Shown: in pieces, positions 8,353 to 16,300 of the stretch
Position numbering within the stretch: the first letter of the stretch is position 1
Layout of the letters: every line of letters begins with the position of its first letter
Source of the DNA: Bacillota bacterium
GTDB lineage: Bacteria > Bacillota > Clostridia > Christensenellales > Aristaeellaceae
Direction: 5' to 3'
Assembly: GCA_023404345.1 (NCBI GenBank)
Contig: JAEYCB010000003.1
Coordinates: 1 to 64,000 of the forward strand
Length of the DNA stretch: 64,000 nt
Program-made: the position numbers and the translations under genes
The notes under the pieces: model-generated
What the model was told of the DNA's origin: nothing
Database searches by the model: none
Seen by the model: only the letters and a program-made list of their open reading frames with translations

Positions 8353-9422
8353 GCAATTTTCTCATCTCTGCGCTCGCCGGGCTTGCCCCCTATGTGCCGG
8401 GCGAGCAGCCTCAGGGCCGCGAGTACGTCAAGCTGAACACCAACGAAAGCCCCTTTCCCCCCTCGCCCCGCGTGCTGGACGCGCTCAGCCGCGAGGAAGT
8501 CTCACGCCTCAACCTCTACTCCGACCCTACGGCCCTGCCGCTTCGCCGCGCTATTGCAGACGTGTACGGGCTTTCGCCGGGCAACGTGTTCTGCGGCAAC
8601 GGCTCGGACGAGGTGCTGGGGTTCAGTTTCCTCGCCTTTGCGGACGCGGCGCATCCCGTCACCTTCCCGGCGGTGAGCTACGGCTTCTACCGAGTGTTTG
8701 CAAACCTGTTCCGCGTACCCACGAACGTCGTGCCCCTGTGTGAGGATTTCACCGTGCCCGTGGAACCGTTTCTCGGCACGGGCGGCATGGTGGTGCTGGC
8801 CAACCCCAACGCGCCCACCGGCATCGCCCTCCCGTTTGCGGAAATCGAACGCATCGTGCGCGCAAATCCCGATCATATCGTGCTGGTGGATGAAGCATAT
8901 GTAGACTTCGGCGGAGAAAGCGCCCTGCCCCTGCTTGGCTCCTGCCCCAATTTGCTCATCGTGCGCACGTTCTCCAAGTCGCGCTCGCTGGCGGGCGCGC
9001 GGCTGGGCTACGCCCTTGCCAACGCCCCCGTCATCGAGGACCTCAACCGCGTCAGGTGCAGCTTTCACCCCTATAACATCAACCGCCTGAGTATGCTGGC
9101 CGGCATCGAGGCCATGCGCGATACCGCCTACTTCGAAGCCTGTGTGCAAAGCGTCGTGCGCCAGCGTGAGGAGACGGCGGCGGAGCTTCGCGGCCTGGGC
9201 TTTTCCATCACGGACAGCCGCGCCAACTTCCTCTTTACCGCTCATCCCGCGCTCACCGCGCGCGGCTACTACGAGGCGCTCAAGAAACGCGGCGTGCTGA
9301 TTCGCTGCTGGGACGATCCGGCGCTCAGGGACCATGTACGCATCTCCATCGGTACGCGGGAGCAGATGCGCCGCCTCGTGCTGGAAACCCGCGCCATCCT
9401 GTCAGAAAGGACGATACCATGA
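8349..9422 (+). CDS. hisC: Histidinol-phosphate aminotransferase
   Basis: A PLP-dependent fold-type I aminotransferase of 357 residues that converts imidazole acetol-phosphate to histidinol-phosphate. Family marks are KLNTNESPFPPSP at the N-terminus, FCGNGSDEVL, NPNAPTG, and the active-site lysine in RTFSKSRSLAGARLGY. The C-terminal arginine region VRISIGTREQM is present. It overlaps hisD by 4 nt (ATGA). Confidence 0.97.
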   Translation: MSNFLISALAGLAPYVPGEQPQGREYVKLNTNESPFPPSPRVLDALSREEVSRLNLYSDPTALPLRRAIADVYGLSPGNVFCGNGSDEVLGFSFLAFADAAHPVTFPAVSYGFYRVFANLFRVPTNVVPLCEDFTVPVEPFLGTGGMVVLANPNAPTGIALPFAEIERIVRANPDHIVLVDEAYVDFGGESALPLLGSCPNLLIVRTFSKSRSLAGARLGYALANAPVIEDLNRVRCSFHPYNINRLSMLAGIEAMRDTAYFEACVQSVVRQREETAAELRGLGFSITDSRANFLFTAHPALTARGYYEALKKRGVLIRCWDDPALRDHVRISIGTREQMRRLVLETRAILSERTIP

Positions 9423-10021
9423 GAAGCGCGACCATCCAACGCAAAACCGCCGAGACCGATATTTCTCTCACCCTGAACCTCGACGGTACGGGACAGAGCG
9501 ACATCCGCACCGGATGCGGCTTTCTGGACCACATGCTCATCCTCCTTGCCGCCCATGCCCGCTTTGACCTGCGCGTGAGCTGCATGGGCGATACGCAGGT
9601 GGACGACCATCACACCGTGGAGGACATCGGCATCGCGCTGGGGCAGGCGCTGCGCTCCGCCCTGGGCGATAAGCGGGGCGTGCGGCGCTACGGCCAGCAC
9701 CTCCTGCCCATGGACGAGGTGCTGGCACTTGTGGCCGTGGACCTCAGCGGCCGGGCCTGCCTCGGCTTTGATGCGCCCCTGCCCGCGCAGAAGGTGGGCA
9801 CGTTCGATACCGAGCTTGTGGAGGAATTCTTCCTCGCCCTCGTGCGCGAGGCAGCCATTACGCTGCACATTCGGCTGCTCACGGGCAAGAACACGCATCA
9901 CATCATTGAGGGCATCTTCAAGGCCGTAGCCCGCGCCCTGCGTGAGGCCTGCGAAATCGACCCCGCCGCCGCCGGGGAAATTCCCTCCACCAAGGGTGCG
10001 CTGGGAGGGGACGCGCCATGA
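9419..10021 (+). CDS. hisB: Imidazoleglycerol-phosphate dehydratase (monofunctional)
   Basis: The 200-residue enzyme dehydrates imidazoleglycerol phosphate to imidazole acetol-phosphate. Its two manganese-binding motifs are visible as DDHHTVEDIGIALGQAL and HHIIEGIFKAVARAL, with CGFLDHML near residue 39. The N-terminal phosphatase domain of enterobacterial HisB is absent; that activity is supplied by the PHP-type protein at the end of the operon. The start overlaps hisC by 4 nt and the end overlaps hisH by 4 nt. Confidence 0.98.
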   Translation: MRSATIQRKTAETDISLTLNLDGTGQSDIRTGCGFLDHMLILLAAHARFDLRVSCMGDTQVDDHHTVEDIGIALGQALRSALGDKRGVRRYGQHLLPMDEVLALVAVDLSGRACLGFDAPLPAQKVGTFDTELVEEFFLALVREAAITLHIRLLTGKNTHHIIEGIFKAVARALREACEIDPAAAGEIPSTKGALGGDAP

Positions 10022-10650
10022 TCGCCGTGGTGGATTACGGGGTGGGCAACCTCTATTCGCTCACCTGCTCGCTCAGGCATATCGGCGCGCAATGTACCGT
10101 CACACGCGAGGAAAACGCGCTGTGTGCGGCGGACCGCATCATTTTGCCGGGCGTGGGGGCCTTTGGCGATGCGGCGGCGAAACTTCACGCCCTCAGGCTG
10201 GATGCGCTGCTGCGCGACCTTGCCGGACAGGGCAAGCCGCTCATGGGCATCTGCCTTGGCATGCAGCTTCTCTTTGACAAGAGCTATGAATACGGCGAGC
10301 ACGCGGGCCTTGGCCTGATTCCCGGCGAGGTGCGGCCCCTCGCGCCCGTTCTCGCCCCCGGCGCAAAGGTGCCGCACATGGGCTGGAACAGCCTGCACCT
10401 CAACCGCCCGGAGGACCCGCTGCTCTCCGGCGTGCGCGAGGGAGATTTCGTCTACTACGTGCATTCGTTCTACGCAACCAGCTGCGGAGAGGCGCTCGCC
10501 GCAAGCTCCGATTACGGCGGCGTCACCGTCGCAGGCGCCGTCAGGCGCGGCAGCGTATGCGGCACACAGTTTCACCCGGAAAAGAGCGGCGCGGTAGGCC
10601 TGCGCATCCTACGGGCCTTCGCCATGGGAGAGGAGGATGCGGCATGCTGA
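10018..10650 (+). CDS. hisH: Imidazole glycerol phosphate synthase, glutaminase subunit
   Basis: HisH is a class I glutamine amidotransferase that passes ammonia to HisF. The 210-residue protein shows IAVVDYGVGNLYS at the N-terminus, the oxyanion segment LPGVGAFGDAA, the nucleophilic Cys in GICLGMQLLFD, and the His-x-Glu pair in CGTQFHPEKSG. It overlaps hisB by 4 nt and hisA by 7 nt. Confidence 0.98.
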   Translation: MIAVVDYGVGNLYSLTCSLRHIGAQCTVTREENALCAADRIILPGVGAFGDAAAKLHALRLDALLRDLAGQGKPLMGICLGMQLLFDKSYEYGEHAGLGLIPGEVRPLAPVLAPGAKVPHMGWNSLHLNRPEDPLLSGVREGDFVYYVHSFYATSCGEALAASSDYGGVTVAGAVRRGSVCGTQFHPEKSGAVGLRILRAFAMGEEDAAC

Positions 10651-11372
10651 TCTATCCGGCAATCGACCTGCGGGGCGGCCGCGTGGTGCGCCTGACGCAG
10701 GGAGATTATGACCGTATGACCATCTACGGCGATGATCCCGTGGCCGTGGCGCAGGGCTTTGTGCAGGCCGGGGCCACCTGCCTGCACGCCGTCGATCTGG
10801 ACGGCGCGAAGGACGGCAGCCCTCAGAACCGCACCGTCATCGGGCAGCTGTGCAAGCTGCCGCTCAGCGTGGAGGTGGGCGGCGGCATGCGCACCGAAGC
10901 CGACGTGGACGCCACGCTCGCTCTGGGCGCGGACCGGGTGATCCTGGGTACCGCGGCGGTAGAGGATTTCGGCATGGTCGAGCGGCTGGTCGCGCGCTGG
11001 GGCGCGCGCATCGCCGTGGGCGTAGATGCCCGCAATGGCAAGGTGGCCACGCGCGGCTGGCGCGAGGTGAGCGATCTGGACGGCGTGGCCTTCTGCCAAA
11101 AGCTCGCGGACGCAGGCGTGTCCACCGTCATCTATACCGATATCGGACGCGACGGCGCGCTTTCCGGCACCAACCTTGATGTCTATGCGCGCCTGTCCGG
11201 CATCGCCGGGCTTCAGGTCATCGCCTCCGGCGGGGTCAGCTTTGAAACCGAGATCGCGGCGCTTCGCGACATGGGCCTCTACGGCTGCATCCTGGGCAAG
11301 GCACTCTACGCCGGAAAGCTCCGTCTGGAACGCGCGCTGGCCATTGCCAGAGGGGAGGCGCAGCCATGCTGA
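10644..11372 (+). CDS. hisA: ProFAR isomerase (phosphoribosylformimino-AICAR ribotide isomerase)
   Basis: A TIM-barrel enzyme of 242 residues that opens the ribose ring of ProFAR to PRFAR. The catalytic Asp lies in IYPAIDLRGGRVVRL and the second in YTDIGRDGAL. Phosphate-binding glycine loops VEVGGGMR and IASGGVS are both present, reflecting the half-barrel duplication. The start at 10644 follows GGAGAGGAGG; an in-frame start at 10557 would read far into hisH and is not credible. Confidence 0.97.
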   Translation: MLIYPAIDLRGGRVVRLTQGDYDRMTIYGDDPVAVAQGFVQAGATCLHAVDLDGAKDGSPQNRTVIGQLCKLPLSVEVGGGMRTEADVDATLALGADRVILGTAAVEDFGMVERLVARWGARIAVGVDARNGKVATRGWREVSDLDGVAFCQKLADAGVSTVIYTDIGRDGALSGTNLDVYARLSGIAGLQVIASGGVSFETEIAALRDMGLYGCILGKALYAGKLRLERALAIARGEAQPC

Positions 11373-12145
11373 CCCGGCGCATCATCCCCTGCCTGGACGT
11401 GCGAAACGGCCGGGTGGTCAAAGGCGTGAACTTCGAGGGCCTGCGCGACGTGGACGACCCCGTGACGCTCGCCCGCTTCTATAACGATTCCGGCGCGGAC
11501 GAGCTGGTGTTTTACGACATCACCGCCAGCGCCGAGGGCCGCCCGCTGTTTGCGGACGCGCTGCGTGCCGTGGCGGCGGAGGTGTTCATCCCCCTCACCG
11601 TGGGCGGCAGTATCAATACTCTCGACGATTTTGACCGCGTGCTCAAATGCGGCGCGGACAAGGTCAGCGTCAACAGCGGCGCCATCCGCGACCCCTCGCT
11701 CATCGCCCGCGCGGCCAAGCGCTACGGCGACCAGTGCGTGGTGCTGAGCATGGACGTCAAGCGCGTGGACGGGCGCTTCCACGTCTTTGCCCGCGGCGGG
11801 CGCGACGATACGGGGCTGGATGCCATCGACTGGGTCAGGCGCGGCGTGGACAGCGGCGCGGGCGAGGTCGTGGTCAACTCCATCGACACCGACGGCGTGC
11901 GCCGGGGCTTTGACCTGGAAATGCTTCGGGCCGTGGGCGAGGCGGTGTCCGTGCCCATCATCGCCTCCGGCGGCGCGGGCCGCCGCGAGGATTTTCTGGA
12001 CGTGTTCCGCCTTGACTGCGTGGATGCGGGGCTGGCCGCTTCCATCTTCCATTCGCGCGAGGTGGACATTCGCGCCCTCAAGCGCTGGCTCAACGAAAAC
12101 GGCGTATCCATGCGCCTTGTGGAGGTTAGCAACGATGGATTATGA
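11366..12145 (+). CDS. hisF: Imidazole glycerol phosphate synthase, cyclase subunit
   Basis: HisF is the TIM-barrel partner of HisH and makes imidazole glycerol phosphate plus AICAR, linking histidine to purine synthesis. Its 259 residues carry the two catalytic aspartates (RIIPCLDVRNGRVVKG and NSIDTDGVRRG) and the phosphate loops LTVGGSI and IASGGAGRREDF. It overlaps hisA by 7 nt and hisIE by 11 nt. Confidence 0.98.
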   Translation: MLTRRIIPCLDVRNGRVVKGVNFEGLRDVDDPVTLARFYNDSGADELVFYDITASAEGRPLFADALRAVAAEVFIPLTVGGSINTLDDFDRVLKCGADKVSVNSGAIRDPSLIARAAKRYGDQCVVLSMDVKRVDGRFHVFARGGRDDTGLDAIDWVRRGVDSGAGEVVVNSIDTDGVRRGFDLEMLRAVGEAVSVPIIASGGAGRREDFLDVFRLDCVDAGLAASIFHSREVDIRALKRWLNENGVSMRLVEVSNDGL

Positions 12146-12791
12146 AACGCTCGTCTCAGGGCTCAAATTCGATGAAAAGGGCCTCATCCCCGTGGTGGTA
12201 CAGGACTATGTGACCCACGAGGTGTTGACCCTCGCCTACATGAACCGGGAAAGCCTCAAAATCACGCTGGAGGAAAAGCGCACCTGCTTTTACAGCCGTA
12301 GCCGTCAGTGCCTGTGGCGCAAGGGCGAAACCAGCGGCAATGTGCAGACGCTGGTTTCCCTCACCGCCGACTGCGACGGCGACGCGCTGGTGGCGCAGGT
12401 CAAGAAGGCCGGCCCTGCCTGCCACACGGGCAGCGAGAGCTGCTTTTTCGACGGCCTGTATGAAAGCGAGGACATTCGCCCCTTCTCCCTCTCTGCTCTG
12501 ATGGAGGTCATCACCGGGCGCAAGGCCTCGCCCAAGGAGGGCAGCTATACCACCTACCTCTTTGAGAAGGGCCGGGACAAGATCCTCAAGAAGGTCGGTG
12601 AGGAATGCACCGAGGTGCTCATCGGCGGCGCAAAGGGCGACAAGGCCGAAACCACCTACGAGCTGGGCGACCTGATCTACCACGCCATGGTGCTGATGGT
12701 GGAGATGGGCATTTCGCTGGAGGATGTGGTGCGCGAGCTGGCCCGCCGCCACGTGATCGACAAAAAGGTGAAACAGGAGCGCATGCAATGA
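12135..12791 (+). CDS. hisIE: Bifunctional phosphoribosyl-AMP cyclohydrolase / phosphoribosyl-ATP pyrophosphatase
   Basis: The 218-residue fusion carries steps 2 and 3 of the pathway. The HisI half (about 1-115) has the metal-site motifs CFYSRSRQCLWRKGETSGN and DCDGDALVAQV, with a further Cys in GPACHTG. The HisE half (about 125-218) is a MazG-like all-helical pyrophosphatase with GRDKILKKVGEECTEVLIG. The internal ATG at 12135 is chosen because the protein opens with a normal HisI N-terminus; the longer frame reads through hisF. It overlaps hisF by 11 nt. Confidence 0.97.
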   Translation: MDYETLVSGLKFDEKGLIPVVVQDYVTHEVLTLAYMNRESLKITLEEKRTCFYSRSRQCLWRKGETSGNVQTLVSLTADCDGDALVAQVKKAGPACHTGSESCFFDGLYESEDIRPFSLSALMEVITGRKASPKEGSYTTYLFEKGRDKILKKVGEECTEVLIGGAKGDKAETTYELGDLIYHAMVLMVEMGISLEDVVRELARRHVIDKKVKQERMQ

Positions 12792-13633
12792 CGTTTCCAA
12801 GCAATGCCCACACTCATTCCCGCTGGTGTGATGGCGCGGACACCATTCCCGCCATGGTGGAGGTGGCCCGCGCTTTGGGCTTTGTAAGCCTGGGATTCTC
12901 GGGCCATGCCTGGCAGGGCTTCGACCCGGACTATTCCACGGCCCCGGATGTGCAGGCGGGCTATTTTGCGGAGCTTCGCGCCCTGCAGGCGGCGCCGGAG
13001 CCCGGCTTTCCGCGCCTGTGGGCTGGGCTTGAGCTGGACGCGCTGGCCCATCCGGACTGCCGCCGCGCGGCCTGTGCCGAAGCGGATTATCTCATCGGCT
13101 CGGCGCACTACCTGTGCGAAAGCTATGGCGGCGCGCCCGTGGCCGTAGACGGCGACCGCGTGCTGCTGCGCCGCTATGTGGATGAGGTGTACCATGGCGA
13201 CGGGCTGGCCATGGCGCGCGACTATTTCGCCATCGAAGTAAACGCCCTCCTGCGCGACCGGCCGCAGATTATCGGCCACTTTGACCTGCTGCGCAAGTAC
13301 GCCGCTTCCCTCGCGCTGTTTGACGAGGCGGCCCCCGCCTACCGCCGTCTGGCGCTCTCCGCGCTGGAGCGTGCCTTCCCCTGCGGCGGCGTTCTGGAAA
13401 TCAACACCGGCGGCATGGCGCGCGGCTACATGCCCACCCCATATCCCACGCTGGAACTGCTGTGCGCCTGGCGCGAGCTTGGCGGGAGAATCACCCTCAC
13501 CTCCGATTGCCACGACCGGCGGTATCTGGCCCACGCCTTTCCACAGGCGGCGGCACTGGCGCGGCAGGCGGGTTTCCACACGGTCCTTCGACTGGGCACA
13601 GGCACGGAGCTTTGGGAGGAAGCTGAACTGTAA
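12788..13633 (+). CDS. hisJ: Histidinol-phosphatase, PHP family
   Basis: A 281-residue PHP-superfamily metallophosphatase that dephosphorylates histidinol phosphate (called HisJ or HisK in Bacillota). Metal ligands are visible in NAHTHSRWCDG at the N-terminus, SGHAW, a central Glu in GLELDAL, IGSAHYL, IIGHFDLLRKY and TSDCHDRRYLAH. Its place as the last gene, overlapping hisIE by 4 nt, completes a self-sufficient operon and compensates for the monofunctional HisB. Confidence 0.93.
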   Translation: MTFPSNAHTHSRWCDGADTIPAMVEVARALGFVSLGFSGHAWQGFDPDYSTAPDVQAGYFAELRALQAAPEPGFPRLWAGLELDALAHPDCRRAACAEADYLIGSAHYLCESYGGAPVAVDGDRVLLRRYVDEVYHGDGLAMARDYFAIEVNALLRDRPQIIGHFDLLRKYAASLALFDEAAPAYRRLALSALERAFPCGGVLEINTGGMARGYMPTPYPTLELLCAWRELGGRITLTSDCHDRRYLAHAFPQAAALARQAGFHTVLRLGTGTELWEEAEL

Positions 13634-13749
13634 GGGTTGGCGCTTTAGCGGACGCCCACGCCCATCATCAGGCGGCAATCCGGCTTTTTCAGCAAAAGCA
13701 GAGCGGTTCCGGGCCGCTCAGACTATCAAAAAACCCTTTCGGGCGGGGA

Positions 13750-13777
13750 GTTTGCGCCTTTAGGCGCAAACATTTCT
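13750..13777 (+). terminator. Probable terminator of the his operon
   Basis: GTTTGCGCC (13750-13758) and GGCGCAAAC (13763-13771) form a 9-bp stem with a TTTA loop, followed by ATTTCTT on the + strand. It is 117 nt past the hisJ stop. Confidence 0.55.
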
Positions 13778-13828
13778 TAAGCGTCTGGCGGAAAAGATCG
13801 CCGCAGGCGAGCTTTTTCGCCACGCTAA

Positions 13829-13862
13829 GAGCGGCTCCGGGGCCTCTGCCCCGGAGCCGCTC
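13829..13862. terminator. 15-bp hairpin after the foldase gene
   Basis: A perfect 15-bp stem (13829-13843 with 13848-13862) with a 4-nt loop lies 15 nt beyond the stop codon of the minus-strand foldase gene. The flanking T tracts are short on both strands (CTTTATA on +, TCTTA on -), so termination strength is uncertain. Confidence 0.6.
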
Positions 13863-13877
13863 CTTTATACATTCCAA

Positions 13878-15242
13878 TCAGTTCAGACGGTCCTTGTAGA
13901 TCTTGGCGTCCGCTTCCTCCACCCAGGCTTCGACGGCAGCGTTGTACGCCTCGTCCTGCTTCTGGGTGAGAACCTCGGTTTCCAGCGCGTCGCGCACCGC
14001 GTCCAGACCGACTTCGCCCTCAACCGCATCGCTCACATACTTGATGATGTGGATGCCATAGTCGCTGCGCACCGGCTCGCTCACGTCGCCCACGTTGGCC
14101 AGCGCCATGGCGGCGTCGCGGAACTCGGTCACCCAGTTGGTGCTGTCCGCGCTCACGGGATAGCCGTTTTCCTTGGCGGGAGAGGACTGCATGCCGGGGT
14201 CCTGGCCGTACTGCTCAATGAGGGCGTCAAAGTCCTCGCCTGCGGCAATCTTCTCCAAAACCTCGTCCACGGTGGGCTGGATGGCGGCATAGGCCGCTTC
14301 CTTCGCATCCGCCAGCTGGCTTTCCAGGTCGGCGATCTCGGTGGTGCACTTCTCTACCGTTTCCGTCAATGTGGCACGGTTCTGCGCGGTGGCCTCGTCA
14401 TCGGCGGAGGCATCCTCGCCCAGGTCGGTCAGCGAGTTCTGAGCGGTGGTCAGCTCGGTCTGCTTTTCGCTGATCTGGCTTTCCAGATCGCTGATGGTTT
14501 CATTGTCCTCGTCGGTGAACTCAATCAGGATGTGCTTGACATAGCGGTATCCGGCAGGCACATAGTAGATGGTCGAGCCGTTCTGCACATCAGTGCCGTA
14601 GCTGGAGGGCGAATTGCCGTAGGTGGTCATGGCGCTTTCCACATGGGTGTTATAGGCCTCCTGCAGTTCTTCCTCGGTCACGGTCACGTCCTTGACGGCC
14701 TCAGCACGTACCTTTTCCAGCACCTTGTTGTCGGTTTCGTACTGCTCAATCTCCTCGCGGGTGGGATAGCCATACTCGACCATCTTCGCTTCCACGGCGG
14801 CGTCCAGCTCCTCGCCTTCCAGCTCCGTATCGGCAAAATCGGTGCTCTTGACGCTGTCGAAATAAAGCGTGTAGGTGCTTTCGACAGCTTCGTCAACTTC
14901 AGCCTGCTCCTCCTCGCTGAGCACGTCCAGGCCCAGGTCAGCGGCCTTCTTTTCCAGCACGGCCTGCTGTACCATGGCGTCGATGGTGCTGTCCTGCGCC
15001 GTGGAAATGATGCTCGCACTGGTGCGGTCATAAGGCATACCGTACATGGAATACATGTATTCTTCGTAGTCCATCGTCGCCTCGACCTGCTCGTTGACCT
15101 CGGCCTTGGTAAAGGTCCTGCCCGCCACCTCAATGATGGGGGTCTGCTTGTCCACTTCCTCATCCTTGATGATCAGGGAACAACTGCTGGCCGCCACCAG
15201 GGCGAAAACCAGCATCAAGGCCAGAATGACACGCTTGCGCAT
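13878..15242 (-). CDS. Lipoprotein foldase, PrsA/SurA-like, with coiled-coil-interrupted parvulin domain
   Basis: The 454-residue protein begins with a lipoprotein signal whose lipobox ends at Cys21 (LVAASSC). A SurA/PrsA-like helical chaperone region follows (about 35-225). The parvulin PPIase domain starts at YVKHILIEF (about 236) and resumes at VLEKIAAGEDFDALIEQYGQDPG (about 327), ending with SDYGIHIIKY. Roughly 75-90 residues of predicted coiled coil (SDLESQISEKQTELTTAQNS and similar) split the domain where the family normally has a short turn. The start at 15242 follows GGAGAG and gives a proper signal; the longer frame to 15317 overlaps the promoter. It probably folds secreted proteins at the outer face of the membrane. 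Confidence 0.88.
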   Translation of the reverse strand: MRKRVILALMLVFALVAASSCSLIIKDEEVDKQTPIIEVAGRTFTKAEVNEQVEATMDYEEYMYSMYGMPYDRTSASIISTAQDSTIDAMVQQAVLEKKAADLGLDVLSEEEQAEVDEAVESTYTLYFDSVKSTDFADTELEGEELDAAVEAKMVEYGYPTREEIEQYETDNKVLEKVRAEAVKDVTVTEEELQEAYNTHVESAMTTYGNSPSSYGTDVQNGSTIYYVPAGYRYVKHILIEFTDEDNETISDLESQISEKQTELTTAQNSLTDLGEDASADDEATAQNRATLTETVEKCTTEIADLESQLADAKEAAYAAIQPTVDEVLEKIAAGEDFDALIEQYGQDPGMQSSPAKENGYPVSADSTNWVTEFRDAAMALANVGDVSEPVRSDYGIHIIKYVSDAVEGEVGLDAVRDALETEVLTQKQDEAYNAAVEAWVEEADAKIYKDRLN

Positions 15243-15288
15243 GGGAACTCTCTCCAATCCTATAAAGTAATGATAAAGCGCTTTTTGT

Positions 15289-15317
15289 ATTATACCCGAA
15301 GCGTCCTTTTGCCGCAA
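15289..15317 (-). promoter_or_regulatory. Promoter of the foldase gene
   Basis: On the minus strand TTGCGG (15317-15312) and TATAAT (15294-15289) are 17 bp apart, placing the transcript start about 40 nt upstream of the chosen ATG. Confidence 0.75.
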
Positions 15318-15333
15318 GGCTTTTTTCGCATGT

Positions 15334-15747
15334 TCACGCCTTATTCACAGGTGCCTTGCGAAAGCCCGTGACCATGCACACCGCCACCAGCCTGCCCTCG
15401 CCGTCGGTTACCTCCACGCGGTAGAGGCATGTGGAGCGCCCGGCGCTGACGCACGAAGCCTCGGCATAGAGCCGCTCGCCCGCTCCGGGGCGCAGGTAGT
15501 GCATATCGGCGCACTGGCTCACGGTAAGGATGCCGCAGGCGTTGGCCGCCACGGCAAACGTGGTGTCACACAGGGTATAGACTGCGCCGCCCTGCGCCAC
15601 GCCTCCGGCGTTGAGGTGCAAGGGCGTAAGCGGCATGGAGCACCTGGCCCCGTCCGCCGTCACCTCGTCGATGGTGATGCCGCAGGCCTCCATGGCAAAG
15701 CGGTCATCCGCGAAAAAGGCCCGGCTTTCCTCGAGCGTTCTGGTCAT
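15334..15747 (-). CDS. PaaI-type hotdog-fold thioesterase
   Basis: A 137-residue hotdog-fold protein with the PaaI-type motif HLNAGGVAQGGAVYTLCDTTF, in which the helix-borne Asp is the usual catalytic residue. It likely hydrolyses an acyl- or aryl-CoA; the substrate cannot be read from sequence. The ATG at 15747 overlaps the stop of the phosphodiesterase gene as ATGA and has GGAGG eight bases upstream, so it is preferred over 15762. It is the last gene of a three-gene operon with the phosphodiesterase and exonuclease III. Confidence 0.85.
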   Translation of the reverse strand: MTRTLEESRAFFADDRFAMEACGITIDEVTADGARCSMPLTPLHLNAGGVAQGGAVYTLCDTTFAVAANACGILTVSQCADMHYLRPGAGERLYAEASCVSAGRSTCLYRVEVTDGEGRLVAVCMVTGFRKAPVNKA

Positions 15748-16298
15748 TGTCCCAGCCTCCACGCGAGCAGTTCCTCGCCTGTTTCCAGCGCGCGGATGGA
15801 GAACAGGCCGTCCTCATAGATCATGTAGCTTTTGGACTGACCCTCCTTGGGCAGAGCGGCGGAACCGGGGTTGATATAGGTGTAATCCCCCTGCGGCAGA
15901 GCGCAGTGCACATGCGTGTGCCCGTGGATGAGCACATCGCCCGGCCGGTGCGGGGGCGGGCATTCGGTGTTAAACAGGTGGCCGTGCGTCACAAAGGCGC
16001 AATGCCCCCCGTCCAGCGGCAAAAGCGCGTAATCGGCCATGATGGGAAACTGCAGCACCATCTGGTCCACCTCGGCGTCGCAGTTGCCGCGCACGCACAG
16101 GGGCACGATGGGGCTTTCGTTCAAAAGCCGGATTACCTCCTTTGGCTCATAGCGATCCGGCAGGTCGTTGCGCGGGCCGTGATAGAGCAGGTCGCCCAAC
16201 AGGAAAAAGCGGTCTGCGCCCTCAGTGCGCAGGCGCTCAAGCACCCTTTCCGCCGCCGAGGCGCTGCCGTGCAGGTCCGATGCAAAAAGAATCTTCAT
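15744..16298 (-). CDS. yfcE: YfcE-type metallophosphodiesterase
   Basis: The 184-residue protein has the full calcineurin-like metal-binding set in order: DLHGS (residue 8 onward), GDLLYHGPRN, GNCD, THGH and GHTHV. The last two are close to the C-terminus as in YfcE/MJ0936-type phosphodiesterases. The physiological substrate is unknown. The start MKILFASDLHG is taken at 16298, two bases after the exonuclease III stop, which suggests coupled translation. Confidence 0.9.
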   Translation of the reverse strand: MKILFASDLHGSASAAERVLERLRTEGADRFFLLGDLLYHGPRNDLPDRYEPKEVIRLLNESPIVPLCVRGNCDAEVDQMVLQFPIMADYALLPLDGGHCAFVTHGHLFNTECPPPHRPGDVLIHGHTHVHCALPQGDYTYINPGSAALPKEGQSKSYMIYEDGLFSIRALETGEELLAWRLGQ

Positions 16299-16300
16299 GC

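Larger units (their letters stand above)
13634..13877. other. Intergenic region with two terminator-like hairpins between convergent operons
   Basis: The 244-bp gap between the his operon and the facing foldase gene holds a 9-bp hairpin (13750-13758 with 13763-13771) and a 15-bp perfect GC-rich hairpin (13829-13843 with 13848-13862). A 62-codon frame on the minus strand (13689-13877) lacks a ribosome binding site and any family resemblance. I take it as a by-product of the repeat-like sequence. The block as a whole looks like a dispersed intergenic repeat, an impression I cannot test here. Confidence 0.6.

Noticed and set aside
13689..13877. Minus-strand 62-codon frame downstream of the foldase gene
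   Set aside because: It overlaps two hairpins, lacks a ribosome binding site and looks like a repeat-derived artefact.
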